Below are positions 24,522-33,494 of a stretch of 64,000 bases of DNA, one piece after another (the stretch's first letter is position 1; the number at the start of each line of letters is the position of its first letter). The DNA is from Nocardia harenae NBRC 108248. GTDB taxonomy: Bacteria; Actinomycetota; Actinomycetes; Mycobacteriales; Mycobacteriaceae. Location of the stretch: NCBI RefSeq assembly GCF_001612885.1, contig NZ_BDBH01000004.1, forward strand, positions 682,001 to 746,000. The letters are read 5' to 3'. Position numbers and translations under genes: made by a program. The notes below the pieces were generated by a model. That model was not told the origin of the DNA. It was given only the letters and a program-made list of their open reading frames with translations, and did no database searches.

Positions 24522-27411
24522 CCGCCCCGGCCGAGCCGGTGCGCGCGGCCGGGTCCGCCGTCCCGCTCGAGCCGATCCGAATCGCCGCCGCGGCCAGCGC
24601 CGCGAGCGCGGTATCGGCCACCGCCTCCCGGCTGAGCACCGCCCCCTCGGCCCGCGCCCGCGCGAAGGCGACCTCGCCGAGCGCCGCCCGCAGCGCGGCA
24701 GCCATTGGCGGCACCGCCTCGGCATCCGCGCCGAACCCGGGCTCGCCGCGCTCCAGCGCGCCGAGCAGCACGGCGGCCTCCCGCTCGGCGAGCCGGGCGA
24801 GCAGCGGCAGCAGGGCGCGCAGCGTGCTGCGCTGGTGGTGCCAGACCTGCATGGCCCGCCACCCGCGCACCGCCGCGCCGAAGGCGTCCAGCGCCTCCGG
24901 AATCTGCTCCGCCCGCAGGTGCAGCGCGGCCAGCCCGACGTGCGCGACATTGGCCGCGAACACGCTGTACACGGTGGCCGCCAGCGCGACGACCTCGCTG
25001 TAGCCGAGCAGTGCCGCCGCCGGATCGAGCACGGCGAGCGCCTCGGCCCGGTTGTAGAGCGCCCAGGCGCGCAGGCTCGGGCTGCCCGCCGCGGCGGCCT
25101 CGTCCAGGTTGCGCTCGGCCAGCGCGAGCCCCTCCGCCGGGGCGCCTGCGTAGGTGCGGGCGAGCCCGGCGAAGAGCAGCGCCTCGGCCGCGTGCCAGTG
25201 CGTACCCGAGCGCTCGGCCAGGGCCAGCAGCTCGGCGGTGGCGGCGCCGCACTCGTCCAGTTCGCCGCGGTAGAGCGCGACGGCGGCGCGGATCTTGAGC
25301 AGCGGCATGCGCTCCGGTGCGTCGGGCGGCAGCGGGGCGAGCGCGGCCTCGGCGACGCGGAGCGCGCGCTCGTGCTCCCCGCCGAAGGTCAGCGCCTCGC
25401 CGACCGCGGCGCAGACCGCCGGGTAGCGCGGGTGCCCGGCCGCGCCGGGCAGCGTGAGCGCGGTCTCGCTCCAGGCGACCACCTCGTCCGGGAAGCGGTA
25501 GAGCACCGCGAGCGCGAGCCCGGCGCTGAGCCGGAGCGCGCGGTCGGTGTCGCCGGTGCCGACGGTGTGCCGGTGCGCGGCGCGCAGATTGTCCAGGTCG
25601 GCGCCGACGACGGCGTACCAGTGCGCCTCGTCGGGGCCGCGCAGCCCGGCGTCGGCGCGCTCGGCCAGCCCGGTGAACCAGGCGGCGTGCAGCTCGAGCA
25701 CCACATCCGCCTCGCCGCGGCGGCGCAATAGGTCGGCGCCGTACTCGCGCACCGTCTCCAGCATCGTGAACCGGGTTACCCCCGCGGATTCCGTCACCGT
25801 GACCAGCGAATTGTCGATCAGGGCGGTGAGCGGCTCCAGCGCGGGGGCGCCGTTGACGACCTCCGCGGCGTCCGCCCCGAATTCACCGTGGAAGACCGAG
25901 AGCCGCGCGAAGAGCCGCTGTTCGGCCGGGCCGAGCAGCGCGTACGACCAGTCGAGCACCGCGCGCAGGCTGCGGGCGCCCGCGGCGCCGAGCGGGTCGG
26001 TGAGCCGGGCCGCCAGGTCGGCGGGGTTCAGCACCCGCACCCGGGCGGCGGCGAGCTCCAGCGCCAGCGGCAGCCCGTCCAGCCGTCGGCACACCTCGGC
26101 GATGTGCCGCAGGTTCGCCCGGTCCAGCTCCAGGCCGGGCCGCACCGCCCTGGCGCGCTCGGCGAAGAGCCGCACCGCGGGGGCGGTGGCGTCCTCCGGC
26201 GAATCCGGCAGGCCGAGCGGCGGAATCGGGCGCAGCCACTCCCCCGGCACGCCGAGCGCGGTCCGGCTCGTCACCAGCACGGTCACCAGCGGGCAGCCGC
26301 GCAGGATCGCGGTGACCAGCCGCGCGGCCTCCTCGACGACGTGCTCGCAGTTGTCGAGCACGAGGAGCAGTTCCCGCTCGGCCAGCAGCGCGAGCAGCGA
26401 GTCGGTGAGGCCGGTGCCCGGCTGGCGGCGCGCACCCACCGCGGTCGCCACCGCCTGCACCACGGCATCGCCGGTGAGCGGGGCGAATTCGCACCAGGCC
26501 GCGGGCACCCCCGCCGCGTGCGCGGCGTGCAGCGCGAGCGTTGTCTTGCCGACCCCGCCCGGACCGGTCAGCGTGAGCACGCGGTGTTCGCGCAACCCGC
26601 GCGCGATCGCCGCCAGCTCACCCTCCCGGCCGATCAGCGCGGTCTCCGGCAGCGGCACCCCGCGCGCCACCGCCGGTGCCGCCGCCAGCCGCGGATCCTG
26701 GCGCAGCACCGCGGTTTCCAGCGCGCGCAGCGCCGCCGACGGCTCCACCCCGAGTTCGGTGTCGAGCCGGACCCGCAGCGCCCGCAGCACCGCCAGCGCC
26801 TCGGCCTGCCGCCCGTCCCGGTACAGCGCCCGCGCCAGCTGCCCCACCGGCCGCTCCCGCACCGGGTACTCCGCCACGTGCGCCTGCAGCGCGGCCACCA
26901 GCCCGTCCCGCCGGTCGGCCGCCAGCGCCGCCTCGAACCGCTCCTCCACCGCCTCCACCCGCAGCGCGGCGAGCCGCTCCGCCTCGGGGCGAACGGCATC
27001 CAGCTCGGCGAACTCCGCGTACGCCGGGCCGCGCCAGAGCGCGAGCGCGATATCGAGCAGCTGCCCGGCCCGCTCCGGATCGGCGTCGCGGGCCGCGCCG
27101 AGCAGCTGCGCGAACTCGGCGGCATCCACCGCATCGGCCTGCAGCAGGTAGCCGGGCGGGTGGGTGTGCAGCCGCTCGACCCCGTCGGCCCGCAGCGCGC
27201 CGCGCAGCCGGGCGATGTGGCTGTGCAGGGTGCGCAGCGCGGTCGGCGGCGGCTCCTCGCCCCAGAGCGCCAGGATCAGCCGATCGGTGGAGACCACCGT
27301 CCCCGCGTGCACCAGCAACACGCTGAGCAGCACCCGCTGCGCACGGCTGCCGAGCGCGACCGCGCCGCCCGCGTGCCGCACCCGCAGCGCCCCGAGTACC
27401 TCGAACTCCAT
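24499..27411 (-). CDS. Large SARP-type regulator (OmpR-like DNA-binding, BTAD, NB-ARC ATPase, TPR)
   Basis: A 970-residue AfsR-like activator. Residues 1-95 are the winged-helix trans_reg_C domain (RAQRVLLSVLLVHAG, LRTLHSHIARLRGAL). Residues about 96-245 are the bacterial transcriptional activation domain. About 250-560 is an NB-ARC P-loop ATPase (GPGGVGKTTLALH; LLLVLDNCEH as Walker B). The rest is helical TPR-like repeats. The ATG giving MEFEVLGALRV is the natural domain start, although no strong ribosome site precedes it. It is divergent from a methyltransferase/deacetylase pair, and three repeats with an 11-bp period, the spacing SARPs recognise, lie in the 98-bp gap. Target genes and ligand are unknown. 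Confidence 0.9.
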   Translation of the reverse strand: MEFEVLGALRVRHAGGAVALGSRAQRVLLSVLLVHAGTVVSTDRLILALWGEEPPPTALRTLHSHIARLRGALRADGVERLHTHPPGYLLQADAVDAAEFAQLLGAARDADPERAGQLLDIALALWRGPAYAEFAELDAVRPEAERLAALRVEAVEERFEAALAADRRDGLVAALQAHVAEYPVRERPVGQLARALYRDGRQAEALAVLRALRVRLDTELGVEPSAALRALETAVLRQDPRLAAAPAVARGVPLPETALIGREGELAAIARGLREHRVLTLTGPGGVGKTTLALHAAHAAGVPAAWCEFAPLTGDAVVQAVATAVGARRQPGTGLTDSLLALLAERELLLVLDNCEHVVEEAARLVTAILRGCPLVTVLVTSRTALGVPGEWLRPIPPLGLPDSPEDATAPAVRLFAERARAVRPGLELDRANLRHIAEVCRRLDGLPLALELAAARVRVLNPADLAARLTDPLGAAGARSLRAVLDWSYALLGPAEQRLFARLSVFHGEFGADAAEVVNGAPALEPLTALIDNSLVTVTESAGVTRFTMLETVREYGADLLRRRGEADVVLELHAAWFTGLAERADAGLRGPDEAHWYAVVGADLDNLRAAHRHTVGTGDTDRALRLSAGLALAVLYRFPDEVVAWSETALTLPGAAGHPRYPAVCAAVGEALTFGGEHERALRVAEAALAPLPPDAPERMPLLKIRAAVALYRGELDECGAATAELLALAERSGTHWHAAEALLFAGLARTYAGAPAEGLALAERNLDEAAAAGSPSLRAWALYNRAEALAVLDPAAALLGYSEVVALAATVYSVFAANVAHVGLAALHLRAEQIPEALDAFGAAVRGWRAMQVWHHQRSTLRALLPLLARLAEREAAVLLGALERGEPGFGADAEAVPPMAAALRAALGEVAFARARAEGAVLSREAVADTALAALAAAAIRIGSSGTADPAARTGSAGAGGSASAG

Positions 27412-27432
27412 CCGGCCCCGATTCCGTGCTCG

Positions 27433-27462
27433 CAACCGCGCGACAACCGCGCGGCAACAGGG
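27433..27462. repeat. Three direct repeats with 11-bp period between SARP and methyltransferase genes
   Basis: CAACCGCGCG starts at 27433 and again at 27444, and a partial third copy, CAACAGGG, starts at 27455: a constant 11-bp step. SARP-family activators bind direct repeats at 11-bp spacing near the -35 of target promoters. The divergent SARP gene makes this the likely binding site. Confidence 0.6.
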
Positions 27463-27509
27463 TCGCCCCATCCTCGCATCGACGACATCCACACAGGAGG
27501 ACGGAAACC

Positions 27510-28583
27510 ATGACCACCACGGAACAACAGCTCGACCCGGCTGCGGTGGAGACCTTCGCCGGACGGGCGGTCGCGGACGCGGCCACCTGGATGGCCACCA
27601 CCATGACCATGCTCGGCGACCGGCTCGGGCTGTGGCGCGCGCTCGCCGATTCCCGCCCGGTGACCAGCGCCGAGCTCGCCACCCGCACCGGCACCGACGA
27701 GCGCTACCTGCGCGAGTGGCTGGCCGCCATGACCGCGCACGGCTACCTCACCCACGACCCCGCCGCCGCCAGCTACCTGCTCCCGCCCGCCCACGTGCCG
27801 GTGCTCGCCACCGAGAGCCCGGCTCATCTCGGCGGGCTGCACCAGGCGCTCTACGGCCTCACCGGCATGCTCGCGCCGGTGCTCGAGGTCTTCCGCACCG
27901 GGGGCGGCGTGCCGATCACCGCCTACCCGCCGGACTGGTTCCAGGGGCTGGAGCGGTTCAGCGCGGGCTGGTTCGACTTCCTGCTGCCGCAGGTCTGGCT
28001 GCCCGCGCTGCCCGAACTGGACGCGGCGCTGCGCCGCGGCGCCGACGTCGCCGATATCGGCTGCGGCCGCGGCCGGGCGCTCATCCGGCTCGCCGAGCGC
28101 TACCCCGCCGGTCGCTACACCGGCTTCGACGTGCACCCGGAGTCCGTCGCGGCCGCCGAGGCGGCGGCGCGGGCGGCGGGCGTCGCCGACCGGGTGCGCT
28201 TCGAGTGCCTCGACGTCTCCGGCGGGCTGCCCGGCGACTACGACGTGATCACCACCTTCGACGTGATCCACGACGCCGCCGACCCGCGCGGCATCCTGGC
28301 GGCCATCCACGCCGCGCTCCGCCCGGACGGCCGCTACCTGTGCCTCGACATCAATTCCAGCCACCGGCTGCAGGACAACCAGGGCCCGATCGCCGCCTAC
28401 TTCTACGGTGTGAGCGTGCTCTACTGCATGACCACCTCGCTCGCGCACGGCGGCGCCGGGCTCGGGACCTGCGGGTTCCCCGAGCACACGGTGCGCGAGC
28501 TGTGCGCGGCGGCCGGTTTCGGCACCGTCCGGCGGGTCGAGATGGAGAACCCGTTCAACATCCTCTACGAGATCACCCACTAG
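27510..28583 (+). CDS. SAM-dependent methyltransferase with N-terminal winged helix (Rv2258c-like)
   Basis: A 357-residue protein. The N-terminal third is a dimerisation/winged-helix region (LGLWRALADSRPVTSAELATRTG and RYLREWLAAM). The class I Rossmann methyltransferase domain follows, with SAM motif I DIGCGRGRALIRLAE near residue 178 and the acidic FDVHPES of motif II. Such enzymes resemble O-methyltransferases of secondary metabolism, but the substrate is unknown. The start follows ACAGGAGGACGG. It is the first gene downstream of the SARP-type repeats and lies 14 bp before the PIG-L gene, forming a probable two-gene operon. Confidence 0.9.
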   Translation: MTTTEQQLDPAAVETFAGRAVADAATWMATTMTMLGDRLGLWRALADSRPVTSAELATRTGTDERYLREWLAAMTAHGYLTHDPAAASYLLPPAHVPVLATESPAHLGGLHQALYGLTGMLAPVLEVFRTGGGVPITAYPPDWFQGLERFSAGWFDFLLPQVWLPALPELDAALRRGADVADIGCGRGRALIRLAERYPAGRYTGFDVHPESVAAAEAAARAAGVADRVRFECLDVSGGLPGDYDVITTFDVIHDAADPRGILAAIHAALRPDGRYLCLDINSSHRLQDNQGPIAAYFYGVSVLYCMTTSLAHGGAGLGTCGFPEHTVRELCAAAGFGTVRRVEMENPFNILYEITH

Positions 28584-28597
28584 AAGGACGCGCCGTC

Positions 28598-29347
28598 ATG
28601 TCTCTCGCACTGCCGGGCACCGGCCCGGTGCTGGGAATCTGGGCCCACCCCGACGACGAGGTCTACCTCTCCGGCGGGCTGATGGCGGCCGCACGGGCCG
28701 CGGGCAGGCGGGTCGTCTGCGTCACCGCCACCCGTGGCGAGCACGGCACCGGCGACCCGGAGCGGTGGCCGCCGGAGCGGCTCGCCGCGACCAGGGACGC
28801 CGAGCTCACCGCGAGCCTCGCGGCGCTCGGCGTCACCGAGCACCACCAGCTCGGGCTGCCGGACGGCGGCTGCGCCGCGCAGCCGTTCGACACCGTGGTG
28901 GCCCGGCTCGCCGCCATCGTCGCCGAGGTGCGCCCCGGGGTCGTGGTCACCTTCGGCCCCGACGGCTTCACCGGCCACCCCGACCACCGCATGGTCTCGG
29001 CCTGGGCCGAGGCGGCGCGGAGCCGGGCCGCGCCCGCGGCCCGGCTGCTCTACCCACGGCTCACCGCGGAGTTCGCCGACACCTGGCGGGACCTCTACGA
29101 CCGGCTGGCGCTCTTCCCCACCGCCGACCTGCCGTGGCGCGCCGCCCCCGACCGGATCGCGGTGCGGCTCCGGCTGGACGACGCGTCGGCCGACCGCAAA
29201 CTGGTCGCGCTGCGCGCCCAGGCCAGCCAGACCGCGGAGCTGGTGGCGCTGCTCGGCGTCGAGACCATGCGGGCATGGGCCTGCACCGAGGAGACCTTCG
29301 TCGACGCGCTCCCCGCGCGGGCGCTCGACTTCGCCCGCGGCTGCTGA
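28598..29347 (+). CDS. PIG-L/LmbE-family zinc deacetylase
   Basis: A 249-residue enzyme with the family zinc motif AHPDDE at residues 16-21 and the second metal ligand in GHPDHR (about residue 128). The length fits N-acetylglucosaminyl-type deacetylases such as MshB or Mca, but the lack of other mycothiol-specific features leaves the substrate open; natural-product pathway deacetylases are also in this family. Start is the ATG after AGAAGGACG. Paired with the upstream methyltransferase and probably under SARP control. Confidence 0.9.
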   Translation: MSLALPGTGPVLGIWAHPDDEVYLSGGLMAAARAAGRRVVCVTATRGEHGTGDPERWPPERLAATRDAELTASLAALGVTEHHQLGLPDGGCAAQPFDTVVARLAAIVAEVRPGVVVTFGPDGFTGHPDHRMVSAWAEAARSRAAPAARLLYPRLTAEFADTWRDLYDRLALFPTADLPWRAAPDRIAVRLRLDDASADRKLVALRAQASQTAELVALLGVETMRAWACTEETFVDALPARALDFARGC

Positions 29348-29360
29348 CCGCCCGGCGCCC

Positions 29361-29837
29361 TCAGCTCGGCTCGGCCCACATATTGGCCAGCAGCCGATGG
29401 CTGGGGGTGTCGGCCAGCGCCTGCGAGGACTCGTAGATGCGCCGGTACCCGGTGGCGGTGATCCGCCAGGCGCCGTCCGGGTCGCGGCGGTACTCGTCGG
29501 TGTAGTAGCCGGAGCCGCGGATCAGCACGTTCCACTCGGTGGCGAGGACGGTGTCCTCGAAGAGCCAGCTGCCGGTGGCGGTGTCGCCGTCCACCCGGAT
29601 CTCCGGGTGGTTCGCCACGTGCGTGGTGACGATGCCGGGCCCCAGGTTCTCCCGCAGGAAGGCGACGATGGCGGCCCTGCCGTCCAGTACCGGCGGCTCG
29701 CCGAGGGCGTGCGTGCCGTACCGGCCCCGGCAGTCCGCGGCGAGGGTGTCGGCGAACTCGTCCCACAGTTTCAGATCGAGCGTGCGGAAGTAGCGGTACT
29801 TGAGCCCGCGGATCGCCTCGAGCGCAACCAGGTCCAT
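29361..29837 (-). CDS. SnoaL-like (NTF2-fold) protein
   Basis: A 158-residue single-domain protein of the SnoaL/bile-acid-dehydratase-like family: helical N-terminus LEAIRGLKYRYFRTLDLKLW, then HVANHPEIRVDGDTATG, then SGYYTDEYRRDPDGAWRIT. The fold hosts dehydratases, isomerases and cyclases, so activity cannot be assigned. No ribosome site precedes the ATG; a TATTCT -10-like box ends 6 nt before it, suggesting a leaderless message. A KstR-like box overlaps that region. It lies immediately downstream of a second, related gene and may be a diverged duplicate. Confidence 0.82.
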   Translation of the reverse strand: MDLVALEAIRGLKYRYFRTLDLKLWDEFADTLAADCRGRYGTHALGEPPVLDGRAAIVAFLRENLGPGIVTTHVANHPEIRVDGDTATGSWLFEDTVLATEWNVLIRGSGYYTDEYRRDPDGAWRITATGYRRIYESSQALADTPSHRLLANMWAEPS

Positions 29838-29843
29838 CGGGTC

Positions 29844-29859
29844 AGAATAACGTGTTCTA
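29844..29859 (-). promoter_or_regulatory. -10 box and KstR-like operator before the first SnoaL-like gene
   Basis: The plus strand 29846-29859 reads AATAACGTGTTCTA, matching seven of the eight fixed positions of the KstR consensus TnnAACnnGTTnnA (first T is A). The minus-strand -10 candidate TATTCT (29849-29844) overlaps it and lies 6 nt before the ATG. KstR represses steroid catabolism genes in mycolic-acid actinobacteria. A single site of this information content could arise by chance. Confidence 0.45.
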
Positions 29860-30312
29860 GTTTTTCGGAGCGGAATCCGGCGCGAAGGCGGCCTCGAGCC
29901 CGTCGAACCACGCCGCCTCCTCGATCAGCCTGCGGCTGCGCCAGCCATCGGCGGTGCGCACGAGCTCGTGGTTGTACCAGCCGCCGCAGAAGAACTGCTT
30001 CCCCGGCTTCACCACCATCGGGTTGATGAACATGGCACGCACCCGCGCCGTGTCGCCGTCCAGCTCCACCGCGATATTGGAGATGAAATGCTGTGTGCGG
30101 GTGAATAATCCGAGCCCAACCGTGAGCCCCTCGATCACCGCCTCCAGGTCGCCGACCGGGCCGCCCGCGGTGCCGTAGTCGATGTGCGCGTCGGCGGTGA
30201 AGACGGTCCGGTAGAGCGCCCAGTCCTTGCCGTCCACCGCGTGCGCGTAGCGGGTGAGCAGGTCGGTGATCTCGATCCGGTCGGCGACGGTCTGCAGGTC
30301 CATGCCGTCCAT
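29857..30312 (-). CDS. SnoaL-like (NTF2-fold) protein, second copy
   Basis: A 151-residue protein with the same layout as its downstream neighbour: VADRIEITDLLTRYAHAVDGKDW, a central FTADAHIDY, then ISNIAVELDGDTARVRA and a C-terminal GGWYNHELVRTADGW. These are typical of the SnoaL_4 group, often annotated as nuclear transport factor 2-like. The start is uncertain: ATG 30312 or ATG 30303 (MDLQT), with only weak GGATGG upstream of the latter. It lies upstream of, and on the same strand as, the other SnoaL-like gene (19-bp gap). Substrate unknown. Confidence 0.78.
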   Translation of the reverse strand: MDGMDLQTVADRIEITDLLTRYAHAVDGKDWALYRTVFTADAHIDYGTAGGPVGDLEAVIEGLTVGLGLFTRTQHFISNIAVELDGDTARVRAMFINPMVVKPGKQFFCGGWYNHELVRTADGWRSRRLIEEAAWFDGLEAAFAPDSAPKN

Positions 30313-30375
30313 CCAAGCGCACCCGCGCCCCGATGGGAGGCGGAACGCGTTATCGTCCGGCCCTGTGCGCGCCGG

Positions 30376-31957
<1,582 letters not shown>

Positions 31958-32371
31958 CTATACCTTGAAGAGGGCGGAGAACTCTTCCGACGGTTCGATC
32001 GGCTGGATCATGTCCACCAGCACCCCGCCCGGGTCGGCGACGATGAAGTGCCGCTGCCCGAAATCCTCGCTCCTGATCGCCAGCACCGGACGCAGCCCGC
32101 CCGCGGTCACCATGCGCTCCCACTCCGCGTCGACATCGTCGACCTCCACATTGAGCACGATGCCGCGCGCAGGCGCGCGGTAGCCGGCCGGGACGGTCGG
32201 GTGCGCCGGGTCCAGCAGCGCCAGCTCGCACGGCACCGGGCCCGGCCTGCGCAGGCTCACGTACCAATCCGCCTCGAAGGTCACCTCGAAACCCAGCCAG
32301 TGGCAGTAGAAGTCGCGGCTCGCCGCGATCGCCTCGGTGCCGAGCACCGGGTAGAAGCTCTGCAGTCGCAT
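31958..32371 (-). CDS. VOC-superfamily (glyoxalase-like) protein
   Basis: A 137-residue vicinal-oxygen-chelate protein: [22 protein letters not shown] at the start, then [16 protein letters not shown] and [16 protein letters not shown]. The metal-ligand pattern is incomplete, as in many bleomycin-resistance-like binding members, so it may bind rather than convert its ligand. ATG 32371 was preferred over a frame extension because AAAGGTG precedes it. It is divergent from a TetR gene across twin palindromes and is therefore probably the repressed target. Confidence 0.85.
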   Translation of the reverse strand: MRLQSFYPVLGTEAIAASRDFYCHWLGFEVTFEADWYVSLRRPGPVPCELALLDPAHPTVPAGYRAPARGIVLNVEVDDVDAEWERMVTAGGLRPVLAIRSEDFGQRHFIVADPGGVLVDMIQPIEPSEEFSALFKV

Positions 32372-32382
32372 GTCACACCTTT

Positions 32383-32401
32383 CACATACCGATAGTATGT
32401 G
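32383..32401. promoter_or_regulatory. TetR operator 1 (VOC side)
   Basis: CACATAC CGATA GTATGTG, a perfect palindrome with 7-bp arms. It shares the core CATACnnnnnGTATG with operator 2, and their centres are 32 bp apart (three helical turns). It lies 11 bp upstream of the VOC start codon. Confidence 0.75.
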
Positions 32402-32416
32402 AGCTACGGTAGGCCG

Positions 32417-32431
32417 CATACCGTCGGTATG
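32417..32431. promoter_or_regulatory. TetR operator 2 (tetR side)
   Basis: CATACCG T CGGTATG, a perfect 15-bp palindrome 16 bp before the tetR start codon, just upstream of its GAGGAGG ribosome site. Binding here would autorepress tetR. Confidence 0.75.
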
Positions 32432-32447
32432 TCAACGAGGAGGACGG

Positions 32448-33029
32448 ATGCCGCCGAACCAACGCGCCGCGCAGCGCGAGCAGACCCGCGCGCTGCTGGT
32501 GCGCCGCGGCCGCGAGCTCTTCGCGGCCGAGGGGTACGCGGTGGTCGGGCTGGCGCGCATCGTCGCCGCCGCCGGGGTCACCAAGGGCGCGCTATACCAC
32601 AATTTCGCCGGCAAGGAGGAGCTGTTCCGCGCGGTGCTGGCCGAGGTGCAGCGAGAGGTGGGCACGCGGGTGGCGGCCGCCGCTGAGGCCGCATCCGGCC
32701 CCTGGGAACAGCTGCGCACCGGCTGCGACGCCTTCCTGGTAGCCGCCACCGACCCGGCCATTCAGCGCATCCTGCTGGTCGACGGCCCCGCCGTCCTCGG
32801 CTGGCACGAGTGGCGCGCCCTGGACGAGGCGAACTCCGCGAGCCACCTGCGCGACGCGCTCGCCCCGCTCGTCGCCGACGGCACACTGCCCGCCCAGCCG
32901 CTGGAGCCGCTGGTGCACCTGCTCTCCGGCGCCATGAACGAGGCCGCGCTGTGGCTGGCCACCGAGCCGGAGGCGCTCCCCGACACCAGCGCCGCGCTCG
33001 GCCGCGTCCTGGAAGCGCTGCGCGCCTGA
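32448..33029 (+). CDS. TetR-family transcriptional regulator
   Basis: A 193-residue repressor with an N-terminal TetR helix-turn-helix (RGRELFAAEGYAVVGLARIVAAAGVTKGALYHNFAGKEEL region, residues about 20-62) and a helical ligand-binding half containing WHEWRALDEANSASHLRDAL, seen in the YcdC/AcrR-like subgroup. GAGGAGGACGG precedes the ATG. The pair of identical-core palindromes in the 76-bp gap to the divergent VOC gene indicates that it controls both genes. The ligand is unknown. Confidence 0.92.
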   Translation: MPPNQRAAQREQTRALLVRRGRELFAAEGYAVVGLARIVAAAGVTKGALYHNFAGKEELFRAVLAEVQREVGTRVAAAAEAASGPWEQLRTGCDAFLVAATDPAIQRILLVDGPAVLGWHEWRALDEANSASHLRDALAPLVADGTLPAQPLEPLVHLLSGAMNEAALWLATEPEALPDTSAALGRVLEALRA

Positions 33030-33085
33030 CTGGACTTCCCGGTCGGTTACCCGAATGCTGTACGGGGCTACCGAAGGAGTGAGGG

Positions 33086-33310
33086 ATGACGGTACACAGG
33101 TTCGCCACCGCGGCAACCGCTCTCGGGCTTGCCGCGGCGGTCGCGCTCGGCGTCTCGGGCTGCGGCAAGTCCGAGCGCTGGTGCGAGCGTGACCAGGGCG
33201 ACGTCCTCGTCGCGAACTCCTACTGCGAGGCGAACACGCCCGGCTACGAGTGGGAGCCCGACCACGACAAGCCCAAGAAAAAGAAGAAGCCGATCAAGAA
33301 GAAGCAGTAG
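33086..33310 (+). CDS. Small lipoprotein with a lysine-rich tail
   Basis: A 74-residue precursor. A type II signal peptide ends in the lipobox LGVSGC (Cys about 26), so the mature protein is about 49 residues and anchored on the outer face of the membrane. The mature part has two further cysteines and a tail of 10 lysines in its last 14 residues (KPKKKKKPIKKKQ). The tail would bind anionic surfaces such as phosphatidylglycerol, teichoic/lipoglycan phosphate or DNA. AAGGAGTGAGGG precedes the ATG. No family recognised. Confidence 0.75.
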   Translation: MTVHRFATAATALGLAAAVALGVSGCGKSERWCERDQGDVLVANSYCEANTPGYEWEPDHDKPKKKKKPIKKKQ

Positions 33311-33494
33311 GTCGGCGCGACCAGGACCTGCTCGGACTCCGCCGACCGGAGGCCCTCGGCGCGGCCGGGGCGACGGTCACGGTGGCGCCCGCAGGAACTT
33401 TCCCCCTGCACCTCGGTTCGGCGGGGTGGCTTGCGCGGGCGGCCCGGACGGTGTGAGGCTGGAAATGTCCGGAATCACGGTGCTGGGAGGACTC

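Noticed and set aside
33120..33145. A possible third RAE (GGGCTTGCCGCGG) in the lipoprotein gene
   Set aside because: Only the left half resembles the element; the CAAG arm is missing and it is inside a coding region.
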